A stretch of DNA of 64,000 nucleotides from Ailanthus altissimus. Its lineage: Eukaryota > Streptophyta > Magnoliopsida > Sapindales > Simaroubaceae. The stretch spans positions 23,363,001-23,427,000 of the forward strand of contig OX327706.1 of the NCBI GenBank assembly GCA_946807835.1. Direction: 5' to 3'. Under the pieces are notes generated by a model, which was given only the letters and a program-made list of their open reading frames with translations, was not told the origin of the DNA and ran no database searches. Shown piece after piece: positions 1 to 13,128 of this stretch (position 1 is the stretch's first letter; every line of letters begins with the position of its first letter). The position numbers and the translations under genes are program-made.

Positions 1-891
1 GCAATAGGTTTCCATAGGATCTAGTTGGTAGAGTTTGATTACGCAAATTTTTTGAATTTTTTAAAAAGCTACGCACTGTTTCACTTATTGGATGTTATGG
101 TTGCCAAAGAGAAAATTGTCTAAGAATTTTGTTTGGTAGAACATGAATGACTGCTATTATCTGTCCAGTGAAGATTTGACGTTCCTTCTGATTGGGAAGA
201 TGACCCTCAACCTTAAGCCATCCATATTACGTAGGATTCTTGCGAAGCTACTGGTAATAGAGATCCATACCCATCATAGTAATTTTTCGGAGAAACTCAT
301 AAAGTCGTTCATATTATTATCTTTTTCTTGACTTGGGTCGGGGCTAACTTAGCTTCTTTTATATGCTTTCCTTTACTCTCTTTGGTCTTCTTTACACTTA
401 CAAGCCAGTCAAATTGGCTATATTGGGAGAGATCCATATTATTTGCTCTCATTAACAATCATTTCACTGTACCACACTTTGATTCACGCATTTATTCTCA
501 TACTTTGTTTTTCCTTTAAGAGCAACAACAGTCTTGTCAAATTATTTTCGGGAGTTACAAAATTCTGAAAGAGGAACCGAACTTGTGTCTTTCTCCTCTC
601 ATCATCTCTTTCCATTTTTTCATGAATATGAAATCATGTCACAAATCCGTCGGATGCCGGATGTATATATATTTTTTCCGTTTTAATTTCTCTCTCAATG
701 ATTACTTCTTTCTGCGGTTGGTAAGCCAGTGAAGAATAAAAAATTAGAAACATATTATGCACACGTAAACTTCATATATAGGAGTAAACGGGCAACTTTA
801 ATGTAATCAAGTACCATAAGTTTTAGAGAATTTTAGTTTGCTAATAATTAACCAGTTTAACTTTGTCGGTACATGTAATTTATGGTTGCAG
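1..891 (+). other. 3' part of intron 1 of the BLH gene
   Basis: The window opens inside the first coding intron. The sequence is AT-rich and ends in a pyrimidine stretch with TTGCAG directly before the exon that begins with codons VDRRY. The short open frames at 143-519 look like chance and show no family resemblance. Confidence 0.7.
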
Positions 892-2089
892 GTGGATCGA
901 AGATACAACAATTATTGTGAACAAATGCAAATGGTAGTGAACTCATTCGATCTAGTGATGGGCTTTGGCGCAGCAGTTCCTTACACTTCCCTGGCCCAGA
1001 AGGCGATGTCTCGGCATTTTCGTTGTCTAAAAGATGCAATAACAGCACAATTGAAGCACAGTTGTGAGCTACTCGGTGAAAAAGATGCCTCAGGAAACTC
1101 GGGCATAACCAAAGGAGAGACCCCAAGGCTTAAGTTGCTTGAGCAAAGCCTAAGGCAGCAAAGGGCATTTCATCAAATGGGTATGATGGAACAAGAAGCT
1201 TGGAGGCCACAAAGAGGCTTGCCTGAAAGATCTGTCAACATTTTGAGAGCCTGGCTTTTCGAGCATTTTCTTCACCCGTACGTTGTCTTATACCTATCCA
1301 TGTACATAGTCACTTCTATTACCAATACAATCTCAATATAATATTTTTCTAATGAAAATTGAAAAAAGAAAGTTAAAAGCGAAACATATAATTATTAAAT
1401 TATAAATTGCATAATGATACTTTATTTATTACACTAAATTCAAGTTCTCTTCTTTGTCTACCTTTCTGCTTTGTGCTATAGAGGAAACATTGATGCAGTG
1501 TCCTTGGATGTTGTCTCTTCAGCAAAAAGCTGTGGAAAGGGTTTTCATTTGCATACTGCTTTTTCTCTTCTGAAACATTTTAGCTTTATTACTTAGTCGT
1601 TTGCAGACCCCAGAAATTAGTTATATGAAAAAAAGAAGAAAAAAAAACTACTTTGATACGGTGTAATTTCACTGAAAAAACCTCTCTTTAAAACACTTTC
1701 TTTCTAATAAGGATAAAAGTAGTGTATGTAAATAATGAGAAAGAGATCATGATTCAAGATCAGTGTGAGCAGCAGTAGTTGTCCTTTTTACTTCTGCAAG
1801 CTGCTGGCAACTGCATGCTGGGGCTGATCATCTTTCTTTCTCTTAGATTCTCACGCCCATGCAGAGAAAGAGGAAAGCTATATAGCTTCAATACCATACA
1901 TAACAATAAAGATGATTGATTCTTTTATACGGTCTCGGCAAAGACACTTATGTCATTTTCTTGTTCTCAGGTACCCAAGCGATGCTGATAAGCATCTGTT
2001 GGCTCGACAGACTGGTTTATCAAGGAATCAGGTTAATCTCCTTTCTCACTTTTTTCACTCACAATACAAAACAGTAAATGCAGTAAAAG

Positions 2090-2138
<49 letters not shown>

Positions 2139-2504
2139 TTTCATCTTTCTAACAAAATTTATCAGTAGTTAGGAAAAGGAACCCTTATGAAAGAGACCAT
2201 CAGTAAGTTCAGATAAACTTGCATGGTCTTGGGTTTTATTTCTCTGGCTCTTTATCTATCTGCTGGAGAATGACCATTAGTTATTTTTTTCACTGTTTTT
2301 ATCTTAATTTCCTTCGGATTCCTTTAGCATCATCAGGCATAGATTCTGATGCCGTGGAGAGACATAAATACTAATGGGTGAAGGAACCAAGATACTTTCT
2401 GATAATATTTAAGAGCAGAGGCTGCAAGTACACAATATATGAGACATGAAAGTTTGCAGCTTTGACTCTTTCACACACTCTCTCTCTCTCTCACACACAC
2501 ACAG

Positions 2505-2538
<34 letters not shown>

Positions 2539-3763
2539 ACTCTTATTTCAAATGACAGTATATATAACACCATCCAACCACACGATAAGAATCATAAAGG
2601 CAGTGGATCTAATTTATTGCGTGTACTAGAAGTACATAGCTATTGGCACAAAACAAAATCACTCCGTGCTTCTTTTTTTACTGTAGTGAATAACCTTTAC
2701 TGTCCCACGTGATTTAAAGTTGTTATTATTGAAAGCTTTACATGCATTACGTACTCGTGCAACTATTATTATACAGCTCATAATTAGGACAGTGAGTTAA
2801 ATTTTTTTTTTTAAATGATAAATCATGTTAGTCAAGAAGCAATTATCACGTGATTGATAATTTAAGGTTTTAGTTGTTCTTATTTATTTCTTAAATTGAT
2901 AACCTTATCAAGTGCTTTAGTTTATTTTTCTTCAACTAAAGTACAGGTTGTACTTTCAAAATCGATAGAATGATGACGGGTTGTATTTGCTTCAAAGAAG
3001 AGAAAATTAATCAAGACTTGAACCACGTCATTTTGATCAGCTGTTAGCAACTATCATGGATACTTAAACGTGACACGATCAATTGAATCATGTGCACATT
3101 TAGAGCCATATATTTTTGGATAAAATAAATGCAAGTAGGTAATCTTTTTAACAATGGTGTTTGCAGGTATCAAATTGGTTCATTAATGCTAGGGTTCGGT
3201 TGTGGAAACCCATGGTTGAAGAGATGTATCAACAAGAAACCAAAGAAGAAGAAGAAGAAGCACCAGGACGAGAAAGTGGCAGCAACAACAACGGTGGTAA
3301 CATTGCACAAACACCAACGCCTTCAACAGCAACAGCTGCCACAACAACAATTACACCAACGGGAAAAAGATCCGAAATCAATGACCCAGAAAGCGACCCT
3401 TCACTAATTGCAATCAATAGACAATGCTTCCCGGAAAACCACGCAAAGCAGTCAGCAGCAGTTTCCAGCTCCGCCATTATTACCACCAACACTGAGTTGG
3501 CGCCACCCATTTCCCCATCTTTTCCGATGACTTCTACCACGCACAACATTGTGGATGACACTTGTCGACGTGGAAGTGTGATGGCAGCTAATTATGGGAC
3601 CACCGCTGCTAATGCCGCTGACATAGCAGCTGGCTCTACTCTTATAAGGTTTGGGACCACCGCATCCGGTGATGTGTCACTCACTCTAGGGCTACGCCAT
3701 GCTGGCAACATGCCTGATCAGAAGACTTCTTCTTTCTCAGTTAGGGATTTTGGGGACTGTTGA
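892..3763 (+). CDS. BLH2: BEL1-like homeodomain transcription factor (SAWTOOTH type), 5' part missing
   Basis: TALE-class transcription factor that pairs with KNOX proteins in the nucleus; the SAWTOOTH members shape leaf margins. Exons read as 892-1277, 1971-2031 and 3167-3763. The 61-bp middle exon is the size I recall for BELL genes, and the three join in frame. The first exon holds the end of the BELL domain and the homeodomain start ([19 protein letters not shown]). The short exon gives the P-Y-P TALE loop ([20 protein letters not shown]), and the last gives helix 3 ([16 protein letters not shown]). A Glu/Lys run, a Thr/Ala-rich tail and a ZIBEL-like VSLTLGL motif follow near the C-terminus. 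The exon with the SKY box and most of the BELL domain lies left of base 1. Arabidopsis BEL1 itself has a clearly different BELL region as I remember it. BLH2 versus BLH4 cannot be decided, so the symbol is provisional. Family certain, subgroup likely. Confidence 0.9.
2090..2138. repeat. compound (TA)n(GA)n microsatellite in BLH intron 3
   Basis: About eleven TA units run directly into about thirteen GA units, 60 bp past the donor of the 61-bp exon. It looks like a hypervariable marker locus. Confidence 0.95.
2472..2540. repeat. compound (CT)n(AC)n microsatellite in BLH intron 3
   Basis: A short CT run followed by a long, slightly interrupted AC run. It is the second microsatellite within the 1135-bp intron 2032-3166. 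Confidence 0.95.
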
Positions 3764-4020
3764 ATTTCATCTCTAGTTTTTCTATACTTTCAAAATTTGA
3801 AAAATTAAAGCCCCATTTTCATGCTCTTATTCCTTTTTTCTTTTAGTCTACCTTTTACTCCATTCTAATACATAATGAAGATTTTAGCGCATATATATAT
3901 ATATATATATATTAAGTTAGGGTAAGCAGTTGTATGGGCTCTATTATTGTAATTGTATAGTAGAATGTGTATTGCATCTCTTGCTTAATATGTACTTAAG
4001 GTTTTGTACCTTGGTATTAC
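3764..4020 (+). other. probable 3' UTR of the BLH gene
   Basis: AT-rich sequence after the TGA at 3761-3763, containing an (AT)n run at 3890-3913. No single polyadenylation signal stands out, so the end is approximate. Confidence 0.4.
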
Positions 4021-7000
4021 TAGAATAACATGCAATCCTAATATATTTTGGGTAACAATCGAGAAGCAGAACCGATAAGGATCGGGAGTTGGTAATATTT
4101 GCTCTACATGTGGATTAATTATTATTATTATTCATATAAAAATTCTTTTAAGTGCCAACATCTATACATTTTAAAACGTAAATGCAATTTCAATAATAAA
4201 ATGTTGTAATATTTTTAGTTATGTAATAATGTTAAAATTATGTCTGTATTTTAAAATGTACGAACCCTTATACTGAAAAATTATTTTTATTATTTATATA
4301 CCTATACTTGTACGGTAACGACAAAACACTAAGGATTGGCTGCGTCTGTGATTGAATTTTTGAAAGTCATAAGTTCATAATCGATAATTGCAATGGAATC
4401 AAGTGGTGAAAATGTCGACAGAAGATAGATGGTAAACTATATTTAATGCATGTGATTTTTGTAGGTATAATTGATGGTCAACTTTATAGGTATAATTGAA
4501 CATATTGCACAAAGGGTGTCATTTCAATTTTTTTTTTTTAAATGACGTATAGGGTGTCTTATTACTTGTTTTAAATCTAGCCAGCTCCTAGCTTGATTCT
4601 TCGGATTTGAGACAGCGGGGCTGCATAAAATTATAATATGTAATAGACAAACATAAGCGATCGAGTTGTTGGTTGGTAAGTCTTAAGGTTTTTGGGGCGC
4701 TGATTTTCACTACGTCGTTAGAATCCATATTTATTAAGAGTTTGGATGCATGCTCGTAAGAGCATTTGAAAATAATTACAGAAGTCGTGCTTGGGATAAA
4801 TATTATGGATGCTCCATTCTGAAATTAAAAGCTTGTTGCAATTACTTCTTTACAAGTCCAAACCTAAGTTTTTCTCCTGTGCCTCGTAAGATATGAAATA
4901 ATAAAATAAAAACATTATAAGCAGTAATAAATTTTGGATATGATGTAAAGAATTCAAGCGTTTTTAATCTCAAAATGATATTGATATATAAGGGAAAAAC
5001 AATAATAGTGCTATAGATATAAGTTCATATACTTCAACTAAAGTATATACATTTTCGTTTTCGCAGCTAAGACAAAATATCGGTGTACAAATCTCATATA
5101 TCTGTGTGTTGTGGTAATTTGAATCAAAACCTTAGTTAATAAACTACTAAGATTTGGGTTCAAAAGAGTATATTAAGCTTAGCTAGTCAAGGTGAACAGT
5201 AGATACAGAGATGCATCTCATTAATTAATTTCTAGATATGTATTATAAGCCCCAGAGACCTAAATTTTTTTATTAATTTCCTTGTGAATTAAGTGTTTCT
5301 TCCCATGTATGTCATTATCAGATCGACCAGTTTGGCATATCATAAGTAAATATAATTTCCAAAACCATTATAGGGTTATTGCGTAAAGATGCTTTCTTTG
5401 GTTAGTTGAAAGGAAAAGCAGCAAAGATGAAAGAGTGTGAAACCTCGAATCTAATTTGCTATCAGAAAGATATTTGTCTGTTTCGTTGGCAGCGTCATTG
5501 TAATACTGATACATATATCAATGAAGCTTTGTCTATTTTCTGTCATTTTTCACTCATATCGTAGCTCTGTTAGATTGGGTAGCAGGTTTTTGTTGTCGTG
5601 TTATCTGATAACAAACGCAATGAAGGTTCCTTAAAATCCAAAGCAAATCACTTGGCAAAGCAACAGGTACTTTTTACCTAATACGTTGCTTCTCTTTCTG
5701 AGAATTTAACACTTTAACTAATCAAAATTAAAACAACTCGCCCCCACTAAGAAATATTGGGTTTTAAATACCATATATTATTGTTCTGCTGTAACAATCA
5801 TCAAGTCCCTTCTGAATTTTAAGGTGTGTAACTCCATTTCCTTGTGACAAACTGAGCGCCGGATGCAATATAATATTTATATGCTTTTGATATTATGATT
5901 ATTATATTGCTCACTATCAGCTGTTGCCTGGCTGCAGCAAAAATACAAAATCCTTGAAGGTCAGTGGTTTCTTTTTCACACATATAAATATCAAGGCATC
6001 AAGTAGTGTCACTTTCGAGCTGTATATATTCCATTTCTTTGCTTGTAGATGTGAAAAAACAATTCATAAAAAAACTGAAACGAAATAACAGCTCACACAA
6101 ACACAGGCACTCGGTAAAAGGTCTCATTCTGTGCAATTTTATCACCAAGATTTAACCTATGGGAATGCTGAAAATAACAAGCAAATTGTAGTCTTACTGC
6201 ACTTGGATAGTTCCATTTCCCTGATGTAAGAGCTAGCATTCTCACTGTTAAGAGCTAGCCAATGAAGCATGGAAAAGAGAAAGGATTTGGTTTTCGCTTA
6301 GCTATATATGAACACACATTGAAACAACCCCATTTTGTATGAAGAACTTTCTCAACTGAGCTAAGCTTTTTTTTTTTTAAAAAAAAAAAAGAAGCCTGAC
6401 AATCAATGTCTATGATATTAAATGTGACTTTATCTGGCAGCTGGTGGTCCATTTCCTCTGACTCTGAGGGGCTGAAATAAGGGCTCAAAAGCCCTACCAG
6501 CAGCAGCAGGGCTACAAACTAACTACACAAAAATCAAAATCAAAATCAACATTCAATACAAAAGGCAAGGCCAATGGGGTTAATGCAGAATGGTTTTTTT
6601 GTCTTGTGTTGTGTTGGACACATAAATTAACAAATTGATTGTGAAGGAAAACAAACGAAAAATTGATATTGAGGGGAGGGGCGAATTTGTATTGTAATTA
6701 AAGAAGAGGGACCCCATGATAAAAGAGTAGTACTACAGTAACGTGGGTGGACCCCCCTCCCACCAGCCCCCGCAATGAGTTTGATAGATAGATGAAAATG
6801 TAACCGTCGGATATAATCCAAGGACTGTCGACCAACCAGATACCTGTAACTGGGCCCCGTTTTGGGAAATTGGGATTGGACCCTTAGATGATGATGATGA
6901 TGATGAGATTTTTTTAGCTTGGAGGTTGCCAGGTTAGGGCGGGTCCATGCCCTTCACTTCATGGCTAGCGATCGTATTATGAGTCACAAAATTAATACAT

Positions 7001-8600
7001 CATACCAAACAGGTTTTTTTTTAGAAAAAGAAAATACATAAGAGAAAAAGAAAAAGATTGATTTGATGCAGGCTATGGATAGTCTTCACTTGGCCTATGT
7101 GGACGTGGTAGGGTTAATTAATGATAGCGTGGGCCGTTTTGTAATTTAGAAGTTTTTTTAATTATTCTAATCAAATCAGAATTTAATTAATTGTAAATTT
7201 GTATGCTAAGAATGAATGTATTTGTATTTGTACTTGTGTTAAAATTTCAGAAATAAAAAAATTACTTTTATTTCTATTTTTATAGAAGTTTCAAATTTAA
7301 ATCCCTCTTCTCTATATTAAAGAAAGTAAAAAAAAAAAAAAAGAATGTATTTATCGATTCCCACAAAGTGTGATTGTGATATTACATGATAATATACATT
7401 TGTGTTAAAAGATTTGTAGAAAGTTTAGTAACTTCATAAGGAAAAGGCTTTTAATAATTAATGATTTTTTTTAAATATGGAATACTTAAAATTTTTAGTA
7501 ACAATATAATAAATTTCCTTTAGAAAAAAAAATTTGCCATTAAAAGTGAAAAATACATTCGGTACTTGTTTGAATAGTCCAATGATAAAGGATTTATTTT
7601 TTCACTAAAGTGAGAACCTGAATTTAAATCCTTCTCGTTCATGTAAAAAAATCATTCGTAAAACAGAAATTTTGACATGGAAAAAGGACTTGAATCGGCA
7701 AGAAACACGGCCCAACTTAGAGTCGGCCTGAGGAAAAATAACGGAGAAGATGGGCTGAGAGGACCCACCTCCGAGACACAGGCCGGCGAAGTAAAAGATT
7801 GAATCTCAAATCTCATATCTCCAAAGCACATTCATTCTCAATTAAAATTAAAGGGAATTGGTGTTGGTGGACCAGCGGCATTCATGCCTCTGCTGAAACA
7901 TCCTATGCTATGCTCTGATGATAAGTCTTAATAATGACATGCACTCATTATAGCATACAGATTGGGGACCCTTGTAGTTTTTACTTTCCAGCGTCCTAAT
8001 GTGTCAAACCTCAAGCCAAATATGCTCAAATTTTAATAAGCTAAGCAAAATGTGCAACATTTGATCGATTATTTTCAATACCCTGCCAACCCATTCAAAC
8101 AGAAATGTTCAATTTCAGACTTTTTGATGAAGTTTATGGCCAAAATGTGATAGAAGGAAGCTAACAGTGTTAGAAATGGAGAAGTGGATGTGGACTCCTG
8201 AGAACTATGAGGAGTATAGAAGTTAACAAGAGTCACCTGTACTGTTTTGATCATTTAGTGGTATTGAAGATAGAGTCTACTGTCTACAGACTACAGTGCT
8301 TTGCATTTATTTGGGTGCATACTTTAATGCTTTCTCGGCCAGCCTTTTCAAGTGTTGAACTTTTGTTACTTTGCAAGCTGTATCCGATGTATGCAATAAA
8401 GATTGTTAGGGAGAATTTTCAGAACTTTATAAGCAATGCTCCTTGTCCAGTGAATGCTTGTTGTATATATCTACATTCATTCTTTTAAGGGGGTAATGCG
8501 CCCAGAGATCCCAAGATTTAATCAACATTGTCTGTTTGACTTATTATACGTGCTTACCCTGTAAGTAGAAAATGCATCCAACGTGAAGCTCATAAATATT
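4021..8600. other. intergenic spacer, no gene recognised
   Basis: AT-rich spacer between the BLH gene and the convergent BTB gene. It contains poly-T and poly-A tracts (4528-4540, 6370-6391, 7328-7343) and a GAT microsatellite near 6889-6908. A more GC-balanced stretch lies at 6670-6960. None of the frames resembles a known protein, and I saw no tRNA or known miRNA. Confidence 0.5.
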
Positions 8601-8612
8601 AGAAACATTTAG

Positions 8613-9242
8613 ATGTTGATTCGATTTCGCTGCCCAAACGGGCAATATTTTCTTAACAGGACTGTTTCCAAAGCTTACTCCATTTGCATGGAGGTATCAG
8701 TTTCCTATGTACCCGCAGGCACATTAAAGAAGCAAGACTTGGTTCCGGCATCTTTTAGGCAACAAGCTCTAGGACATTTTCAATATTGTAGCGCATCTCA
8801 TTGCGAAGATACTATACGTTCCAAATGTTGTTTGGTCTGGTCACATGGAAACCAACTACAACAGGAAGCATCCTCTTACTTAATAGGCAGCACTTGACCA
8901 AGAAAAAGGATAAAGAGGAATCAAAACGATCACATATATCCTCATGGCTGTCTATAGTTAGGGATGATTTCATTTCAAGTTTTCAAACAGATGATGAAAA
9001 TCATACATTGAGCAATAAACAACCTGAATGACTGCTGGCAGAAGCTAGTAATGCCGATTGCAAGGCACCCACTATCCCTTCTCGGCAGATTATCCAGAAC
9101 CATGACAGTAATAAAAGCAGGACCCATATATGAAGTGAACTGTGAACTAAGTGAACTTGAAGAGATAATAGTTCCTATAAAAAAATCATTTGGGTTAGAC
9201 CTTAATGAGTTAATAACGTTTCAAGTGGAAAAAGTCGAGTAA
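8613..9242 (+). pseudogene. possible decayed coding remnant or non-coding transcript
   Basis: Three overlapping frames (8613-8897, 8801-9031, 9051-9242) lie in unusually open sequence for this spacer. The frame ending at the TGA 9029-9031 continues past it as a further 30 or so codons of protein-like composition, down to a TGA near 9131. That would fit an exon remnant with one nonsense mutation. I recognise no family and see no splice pattern. It could equally be chance or a long non-coding RNA. Confidence 0.2.
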
Positions 9243-9701
9243 TTTGAATCGAAGCTCCTACCAAGATCAACCACTATTATGTGTAACTAAAGCTGTGTGT
9301 GCATGTGCTTTTTTAGTAGAAAATCATTAAAGAACCTAAAACAAATTCAGATAGGTAATCTCCCCACGTAGATAGCCTACATGAAGCAACCACTCAAATT
9401 ATATTACCTTTTAATAATTTACATCACGCAATCAATCCAAATTCATCAATCCAGAAATAATTTCATACACCCCATAATGGATTATTATCAGAACACTTGC
9501 ATGAAAGTAATCTGCTGAAATAATGAACTCTCCGACTCCAGTGGGATCTCAATGTTAGCAAGCTAAAAGAGAGATACTCCGGCTAGTATTCTCTTTCCAA
9601 TTTCTTCATATTTGATATCAAAGCAAGTTCTTTGCAAACTATGAAATCCTCAATTAATTTATATACGATCATCACTCTCACATAGTGGCATTTATTTTTG
9701 T

Positions 9702-12700
9702 CTACTCCTTTGCCGCCATTGAGCTATCTGACTGGACTGTATTAACTTGAGCATCGACATAAGGTCTGATGAAAGTCCTCCGCCACCAGACCTCAAAGGC
9801 TCTTTGAAGATTTGGGCAATTGTCACCTGCCTTCAAGAAACTACCCAACCAAGCCAGCAGAATACTCTGCTGGTCCTCTAGAGGCAGGGTGAGAATAGTC
9901 CTACCAATTCCTTCCTCCACAAGTTTCCGATCAAATGACCTACAACCATGTTGCAACCAGCTGTAGTCATCAATCAAAGGCTGCAACCAGGTCTTTAACA
10001 ACATCAGACGAGTATCTTTCGATGGTAGCAACTCCCCTCTTCCAATTCCAACAAATAGTCTTGCTGGAATGCAGCTAACTCGGTAGCGAGACACAATAGG
10101 CATTTTTGCATGTAGGGCAGCCAACTCTTGCTGGCTAGCCCACATCAGAGCGAAGTCATCTGCTGCTTGCCTGTTTGCTAAAATCTCAAGCAACCATGAG
10201 AGATTATCAGCCTCTAAAACTATTTGCTTCACCACAGGTTCCTTGCTGTCCAGAGATTTATCAGCAAACTCTGGTTCAGTAGCTTCCCTAAATAGAGCCA
10301 CCAGTGAATTCAAGCAGCTTCTGCATGAGGTATAGATGGTTTCATTGCAGATGTCCACTGAACCTGCATGATTTGGGACACTGTTTTTTTCCCTTAGGAG
10401 TTTCAGTACCACAGATTTCATTTCCCGTCGGCCCTTTTCCTCATTGCTTTTCAGAACTAGCTCCATTATGTGGGATAGTGTGTCATTCGGTGGACTGAAG
10501 ACATCAGAAGAGACTCGTTTCAGTACTGGGGTGATCCCAATATCCTCAATTTGGAGTCTTAGAACTGATGAGACAACCTTTTCCTCTTCCTCTTCTCCAA
10601 CCCATGGAACTGCTTCCAAAAATTCCAAGCATGACTTAATGCATGTGCTGAAGCCAAGAAGTTCAGCAACCTACACAAAAGTTTCCATAAAGTGAGGTTA
10701 ATATATAAAAATATTTCACAAACCTCAGCACACATATTAGGTGCTATTTTTTCTTATTAAGAAAAAGATAAGAGCTCAATGAATTTTCTCTAGCTTGCAC
10801 AGTCAAATTAAAGCTAACATTCTAGTATCATTTATTCTAATAAAAAGACTGCACTTACATAACATAGAGCTCATTGAATTTTCTAGCTTTTTTATAAATT
10901 CACATTCAAGAAAATGCCTCCAAACTCATTAAAAAAACAATGATGCCCAAGTGACATATTGAAAGATAAAGAACATAATGAAACGTGCCGGCATAAGTAG
11001 GATGAAGAATCCAAGACTTAACAATGGGGGAGAATGCAATGAAATCCAAAAAAAAATTGCAAAAATAGGGATCCTATAGGTTAATACTTGCACAGATGAA
11101 AACCCCAAGTAATGAAAAACCAAGAAACAGTACCAACTATGATAAAAGGGTTTATCCGAAAACAAGATGAGCTTAGCCAATGCCATGCTATCTTAAACCT
11201 CTAGAAGCAACCTATGGTAACTTTCAACAAGATGGCCATGATTGAATCAACAATAGTACTCCATCAAACAGCCTTAAACAAGTACTCTGAAATGCATAAT
11301 GCAATATAACTGCAATTTATGAAGTAGCCCCCTTAAACAAGTACTCTCAAATTTATGCCCCCTTAAACAAGTCTTATAAATTGCGTTATGGAGTAACCCA
11401 TTAAGCAAGTACTCTGAAATGCATAATGCAAAAGCAGTGAAAGATCAGACACTATAGGCAGGTTGAGTGTTGCCTATTGCAAACAACAGCATTCGGCCCT
11501 TTGTCTAACACAAATACATTAAAATGCATAAATTTAAAATAGGCAGATAAACCAAATAACTGATAAAATCTCAACACTGCTTTCACAGGCAGAAAAAGAT
11601 ATCTTGTGCTGACAGCAACAGTTGATGTAGCCGTCCATAGTGCAGCTTTCTTTGATGCTCTGTAGGCATCATCTTATGAAGAAAAGTGATAAGCCGTGGT
11701 TCGTTGCTTATCATATTAGGTAGTTACATTTTAAGACAAACTAGAATCAGAAGCATGATAGAGGAAACATAGCAACAATTGTATGAAGAACTAAGAAGGT
11801 CAATTAAGTTAATTAAACAATAAGCACAAAATTTAATAGCAGTCTGGAAACATATTTTTATTGAAGATCTGAAAATAATAAGGGAAAAGAGGTCATGCAT
11901 AAGGTAACAAATCAAAGCATTCTGACCTAATGCATAATAAGGTTCTGGTGGAGCTTAATGGCAAAGGAGCAAGGGGTGTTGACTCCATAAAACCTTATTT
12001 TTCACTGTAAATCCTCATTTTGTTGTGATTAATGTATTTGTTAGAGCTTAAAAACCATTGTGGGGCTTTCTCCCACAAGTTTAAGTTTTTAAGGCTAATG
12101 GTTACTCGGCAAATCTGACCGAAGGATCTAGTGTTTGAAGAAAAAAATCCTCCCCAACAAGAGGGCATGTGTTTGGTGTGTTAAAAAGAACTAAGTTCAG
12201 ATTCATGTGACAAGCTCATTTACTAGCCATACATGTAAAACAGTACGTCAGAGTTTAAATTTTAAGGCCTGGCTCTTTCCCAAAAACTTAAGCTTGTAGG
12301 AATAATGGTGTTTCAATAATACTTTTTTACATTACACCAAATGAAAGGCCAATTACCTTCGCGCAATTGTTCCATAGGGTTGGCAAAAGTTAAAATTACC
12401 ATGAAACATAAAACAGATACTAAACAATAATGCAGCCAACTCAAATACGAAGAAGATTGCATAAATCTGTAAACTACCTTGAGGACACGTAGTGCGCGTG
12501 ATACACTTAGCTTGATTAACCTTTGCTTCATATCTTTGCAATACATTAATCCCACAGTTTCAACATAACTTTCGATATCCTCACAATCATCAATTTCCAT
12601 ACAAGACAAATCAGACTGCTCTTCAGAAAGCTTATCCGCAAAGAAGCTGCTATTCTCCACAAGAACATTCTTGTGTACACTCAGCTTCACACAAAAGCCT

Positions 12701-13128
12701 TGCTTTCCCAGTAAAACCACCTTTAAGTTGCTGGTTCCAGGTTCACCAAACTCTATTGCCACCTTTCTAGGCAAATTTTCTAACTTAGGCCTTGGAGTTC
12801 TCTCAGGAGCTACGTTAGGTGTAGTAATACTAGGTGTATCAGAGCCAAAGCTTCGTGGATCATCAGAAGCAACCCTTGGTCTTAGTGGAGTTGATGTGGG
12901 CTTTTTCTCAACTAATGGGGTTTGTTTCTTTGGGATTGGGATAGTAGGTTTAGGTGGTGGTGAGGACTTGGGCTTGTTCAGAGGGTTTTGTGCTTTAAGG
13001 GACTTCTGAAACACAACAGGAGATGGGCAACACCAAAAACCTTCCGGTGTCACAGCAATTGGAACATTCCTAATCTTGGTTTGACCTTGTTCGACCTTTG
13101 GAAGTTTAATTTCAGCCATTTTTGACAT
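9702..13128 (-). CDS. BTB/POZ domain protein, At3g50780-like
   Basis: Plant BTB/POZ protein of the At3g50780 type. BTB proteins often act as CUL3 ligase adaptors, but the role of this one is not established. Two coding exons, 13128-12478 and 10670-9702, are joined by an 1807-bp intron (GTAGTT...TAG) in phase 0, giving 539 aa. The start at 13119 (MAEIKLP) has the better context, with A at -3 and G at +4, and may be the real one, giving 536 aa. The N-terminus carries a conserved-looking VPIAVTPEGFWCCPSP motif, then a Pro/Lys/Ser/Thr-rich low-complexity stretch (about 45-115). The BTB fold follows (about 125-260, LSVHKNVLVENSSFFADKL), and then a long alpha-helical C-terminal region with no named catalytic motif. 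Length fits the roughly 520-aa Arabidopsis protein. It is convergent with the BLH gene. Confidence 0.88.
11271..11429. repeat. degenerate direct repeats in the BTB intron
   Basis: Four imperfect copies of a CCTTAAACAAGTACTCT-like unit start near 11272, 11331, 11361 and 11398. The outer two share the extension GAAATGCATAATGCA. Local tandem duplication in intron sequence is the simplest reading. Confidence 0.7.

Noticed and set aside
838..1341. 167-aa frame as a separate gene with its own start
   Set aside because: It is the second BLH exon read through both splice sites; the true exon is 892-1277.
3129..3561. Lys/Gln-rich plus frame (3129-3407) and minus frame (3229-3561)
   Set aside because: Both are shadows of the last BLH exon, made long by its low-complexity codons.
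892..3763. Orthology to BEL1 itself
   Set aside because: The BELL region and C-terminus fit BLH2/BLH4 better; BEL1 differs around this part of the BELL domain as I remember it.
6255..6821. Two minus-strand frames of 77 and 64 aa
   Set aside because: They contain poly-Phe/Lys or low-complexity sequence and show no family motif or splice context.
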